64,000 nt of DNA. Origin: Trichosphaerium sp. ATCC 40318. Lineage: Eukaryota > Discosea > Flabellinia > Trichosidae. The translations under genes were made by a program, and so were the position numbers. Location of the stretch: positions 62,001 to 126,000 of the forward strand of contig JALMLS010000085.1 of NCBI GenBank assembly GCA_038496445.1. Direction: 5' to 3'. The notes beneath the pieces are model-generated. The model saw only the letters and a program-made list of their open reading frames with translations, made no database searches and was not told the DNA's origin. How positions within the stretch are numbered: the stretch's first letter is position 1; each line of letters begins with the position of its first letter. Positions 61,484 through 64,000 of the stretch are shown here, piece after piece.

Positions 61484-62539
61484 TTATTTTGGTACATTTG
61501 TTGGCCACAGACCTGGTTTTCCTTCACCTTCTCCCAGCGCAACACCAAGACCCAAAACAACTCTAATTAAAAAAAAGAAAGTTAACGCATATCATTGGTA
61601 TCGTATCAGCTTTTTTTGGCACCTGTTGACATAGTTAAAGTAACCTATACATTGTACAAGTTCAAGGCAACCACGATCATCTAAACCAAGTTTTTTAAGT
61701 GCATCAACATCTTCATAACAATCCAATTAGCTAAGAATAAAACAAGAAAATAATCAAGTTACCTTTTTTTACAATGCTTCCAGGCTCTTTTGTTAATTTT
61801 GTTCCATATTGTATAAACGCCTTTTCGCGCTCAGTTAGCTTAATATCATCAATATTGGATCCCTTCAAGTCCAATGTTAGCTGTAAAAAAACGCAAGAAA
61901 TAATACAATGTTAATTATAAATACTGACCTCAAACAGTTGCTTTGCAACCTCTTTCCTATCGTCAGGTAATAACCGTTTGAGTCCCTAAATAAAGCAATA
62001 TTAGATACAAGTAACCGCTATGAAGCCGAAAAAAGCATTGAACCTCCATGTGGTGCGTTTGGCTACAAAAGAAATAAGTTAACAAAGATTAACAAAAAAT
62101 CAACTTGCCAATAAGTGCATGAATTTAATCTGCTTACAACAACACCGACCATCTCTTTCTCCGTCCTTGTTAGCTTATCATCATTGTGCATTATCTGAGT
62201 ATACATGGCAAAATGCGTCTTTAGTGTTTCAATATTGAGAGAGTGGATTTTCATGACGTTGTCAACTTTAAGCAAAGAAAGGGTTAAAACTGAACTTGGG
62301 AAGGGCAAAAAGCGAGCTCAAGTCATTTTTTTAATATTAACACGTGCCTGTACCGTCGCCGTTGCCTACTTGTTTATACCACTCCTCTAGCTCTCCTTGA
62401 GCGTTTTCTTCTGATATTGTTTGTATAAATGCTATTGTTTTCTCATCTGGAGCGCAAACAGCACAGCTAGCGTCTGTGGAACACCTGTTATAAAATAAGT
62501 ACGGAATTTCGAAAAAAACATGACGTGCTTGTCCGACAT
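61484..62539 (-). CDS. AhpD-like (CMD fold) peroxidase-related protein
   Basis: Start ATG 62539 (MSDK). Exons read CSTDASCAVCAPDEKTIAFI, GELEEWYKQVGNGDGT, VDNVMKIHSLNIETLKTHFA, DDKLTRTEKEMVGVVVSRLN, SCTYCQTHHMEGLKRLLPDD, DVDALKKLGLDDRGCLELVQ, then YFNYVNRVVLGLGVALGEGE and PGLWPTNVPK with TAA 61484-61486. The redox centre C-x-x-C-x-x-H-H is complete once spliced, and the second Cys codon is split by an intron. Layout and spacing match the 'uncharacterised peroxidase-related' branch of the carboxymuconolactone decarboxylase/AhpD family, which reduces peroxides through the CxxC. Three of its introns use GC-AG donors. No targeting signal is visible. Confidence 0.82.
62066..62110 (-). other. GC-AG intron splitting the active-site Cys codon
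   Basis: The exon ends TGC ACT TAT TG and the next begins C CAA ACG CAC CAC ATG. Donor GCAAGTTGA, acceptor ttttgtag. This restores CTYCQTHHMEG, the CxxCxxHH motif; the GT alternative gives Trp in place of Cys and a wrong downstream frame. Confidence 0.75.
62264..62349 (-). other. GC-AG intron, donor GCACGTGTT (AhpD-like gene)
   Basis: The upstream exon ends GGT ACA G and the downstream one begins TT GAC AAC GTC, rebuilding GTVDNVMKIHSLN, a conserved stretch. The alternative GT donor (GTGTTA) gives ACT TGA and stops. Confidence 0.75.
62485..62528 (-). other. GC-AG intron, donor GCACGTCAT (AhpD-like gene)
   Basis: Exon 1 ends ATG TCG GAC AA; the next exon begins G TGT TCC ACA GAC. Only a GC donor (GCACGTCAT) gives MSDKCSTDASCAVC. 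The nearby GT (GTCATG) leads to a stop. Confidence 0.65.
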
Positions 62540-63482
62540 TTGTTTCTTCTGATTTTGACACATGATTGAAAAAGTCAAACCTTATCTTTGGTTGAAGTTA
62601 GCTAGATTGTAGACAGTTCCACAAGCTCTAAGATCTTAGCAAGACTATAAGCCGTGCCTTTGGTTGCTGCAAAACTTCACGATCGAGAATGTTCAAGCGG
62701 ATGGATGGAATCCATTTGGTACTGGAGCTGTATTTGAAAGTCACGAGGCAACTAAAGCGATGACACGTTTCATTCCCAATTCCTAAACTTGGTTTTACAC
62801 ATTTTGTACTTGTTGATGTTGATAGGCTATATTGGCAAAGCTGTATCAATTGCGTGGCTACTGCCGAAGAATATGTACGAAGATTTACGTAAAAACTGTT
62901 ACTTGCAAGCGTATATTCTAGTATTCCTAACACATTGGTACAACTATCCACCACGGTACTGCAACGTCTATGTAGGGCAGTACAACGTCATCAATGCAGC
63001 ATTGAATAAGCATCCTATTATTGTAAATGTAGTGGGTTTTTGCCTCCTTATATACGCCTACTTCTACGCCTCTAGTGCGTGTTATTGTAATATAAGTCAT
63101 TTGCAAAATAATACAATACTATTTAGGAACTAATCGTGTAGCATAGCTTTTTCGGTTTTAATCCCAAACTAGTACTTGTTACAAAGCGCGTATTATCCCA
63201 TAATATCGATTCCTAATGCTTACGATGGTATACAGTACCTACAACGGAGTTTGATGACACCGATTTTCGTATTATCAGATTTGCAAAAAACTGTTTCACA
63301 CTGAGCCTATTTCTGGATGATACGTCTTAATACCTCATAATATAGCATAGTACTAATGATAAATACGTTTGCATGTTATTTATCGTAATGAAAGTGGAGT
63401 TGTATTACGTTAAGGTGTAATATTCCGAAATTTCCGAATTTTGTACTTTAACTAAAACCAAAAATACAATAACCACACAACA
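62540..63482. other. intergenic region
   Basis: About 940 nt upstream of both flanking genes. Overlapping ORFs on both strands (62628-62954 minus, 62789-63133 plus) show no family signal and are treated as chance. No CACGTG seen here. Confidence 0.45.
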
Positions 63483-64000
63483 ATGACAACAGCTACTGAG
63501 CAACTCACCAACGCACTCGCCGACCTTATGGAAGTTTCAGGACATGACCCAAACAAAATCAAAGCTCTAAAAGACAGAACTACGCCCGAAGTCGTTCTAA
63601 CCAAGCCTTCTGAGTCCTCTACAACTAAGCGCAAAGCAAGCAGTGGAAATCAGTCTATCAAGCCTCTCGAGCTTGGACTTGTAGTTAACGACCTCTCCAA
63701 CACTGATGTTATCTTGTACGTACTCTTTAAACGACGATATGAACTAAAATTGAACCACAATCAGAAATGTAAGTTGCTAACTATAACCTTAGATCACCTC
63801 TTGCTAAAGACCCATACCGCGTACCAGTAACACCACGAACACAGACTGCAACAATCTTTAACCTATTTTTGTATTTGATGTATTTCAAAAAGTCTGGTGA
63901 GGAATTTTGGAAAGAAGAAGCTGAACGTTGTTGCAACGAGCTTAGTATTCCAACAACTGGAAAAGGTGGCGCTTCAAATCTAGCTCCAGATGTACGTTTA
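63483..64000 (+). CDS. unidentified gene, 5' part only
   Basis: ATG 63483 begins MTTATEQLTNALADLMEVSG. Exon 1 ends near LSNTDVI at a GTACGT donor (about 63718); the next exon after an ...ccttag acceptor reads SPLAKDPYRVPVTPRTQTAT, FNLFLYLMYFKKSGEEFWKE, and ends GGASNLAPD at another GTACGT donor at the window edge. No domain recognised. The segment is helical and soluble with no signal peptide. The rest lies beyond the window. Confidence 0.6.

Noticed and set aside
62789-63133. 115-codon plus-strand ORF rich in Tyr and Cys
   Set aside because: It overlaps another ORF on the opposite strand, has no signal or family match and lies in a spacer; likely chance.

Overview
This window is nuclear DNA from a single-celled eukaryote with a gene-dense, AT-rich genome. 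Most genes are cut by many small introns of about 40-80 nt, with some of only 25-30 nt. TAA, TAG and TGA all act as stops. Receptor tyrosine kinase, STE20 kinase, RhoGAP, GRAM-VASt and CLU proteins sit beside expansin, GH16 and GH79 genes. That mix suggests a free-living protist, perhaps an amoebozoan or other amoeboid lineage, but the sequence does not fix the group. Gene models were assembled by hand from reading frame, splice signals and family similarity. Where a join is uncertain, the entry says so.

Layout. 0.2-7 kb: a possible 3' gene fragment, a gamma-glutamylcyclotransferase-like gene, a large FtsX/MacB-type permease and a single-exon metallophosphoesterase. 7-12 kb: a ubiquitin-like gene, a decayed BTB-gene fragment, a secreted Cys-rich protein and a small coiled-coil protein. 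13-19 kb (minus): a receptor tyrosine kinase with a von Willebrand A ectodomain, then an F-box protein with an XPA-like core. 19.8-27 kb: a BTB-like gene, a GH79 glycosidase and a GRAM-VASt lipid-transfer protein. 27.3-29.8 kb is gene-poor. 29.8-36.7 kb: a GT49 (LARGE-like) glycosyltransferase, a secreted GH16 enzyme, a PDDEXK-like repeat protein and a membrane-anchored histidine phosphatase. 37-46 kb: a STE20-WD40 protein and a CLU-domain gene running into an LRR gene. 46.8-48.1 kb: an expansin and a tandem ubiquitin-like protein. 48.8-60.8 kb: F-box/MORN (YwqK-type) genes, one an inverted and broken duplicate, interspersed with a RhoGAP and a BTB-SPRY gene. 61.5-64 kb: an AhpD-like peroxidase and the first exons of an unidentified gene.

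Common themes. Expansin, GH16, GH79, GT49 and the secreted Cys-rich protein fit handling of polysaccharide walls or glycans. The kinases, RhoGAP, F-box, BTB and LRR proteins form a signalling and ubiquitin-adaptor set.

Most unusual signals: (i) donor sites are dominated by GTACGT/GTGCGT rather than GTAAGT; (ii) a set of GC-AG introns has the donor GCACGT, each supported by reading frame; (iii) the palindrome CACGTG is strongly over-represented; (iv) there are ultra-short 25-30 nt introns; (v) several domain combinations look unusual: VWA-receptor kinase, F-box-XPA, STE20-WD40 and possibly CLU-LRR.
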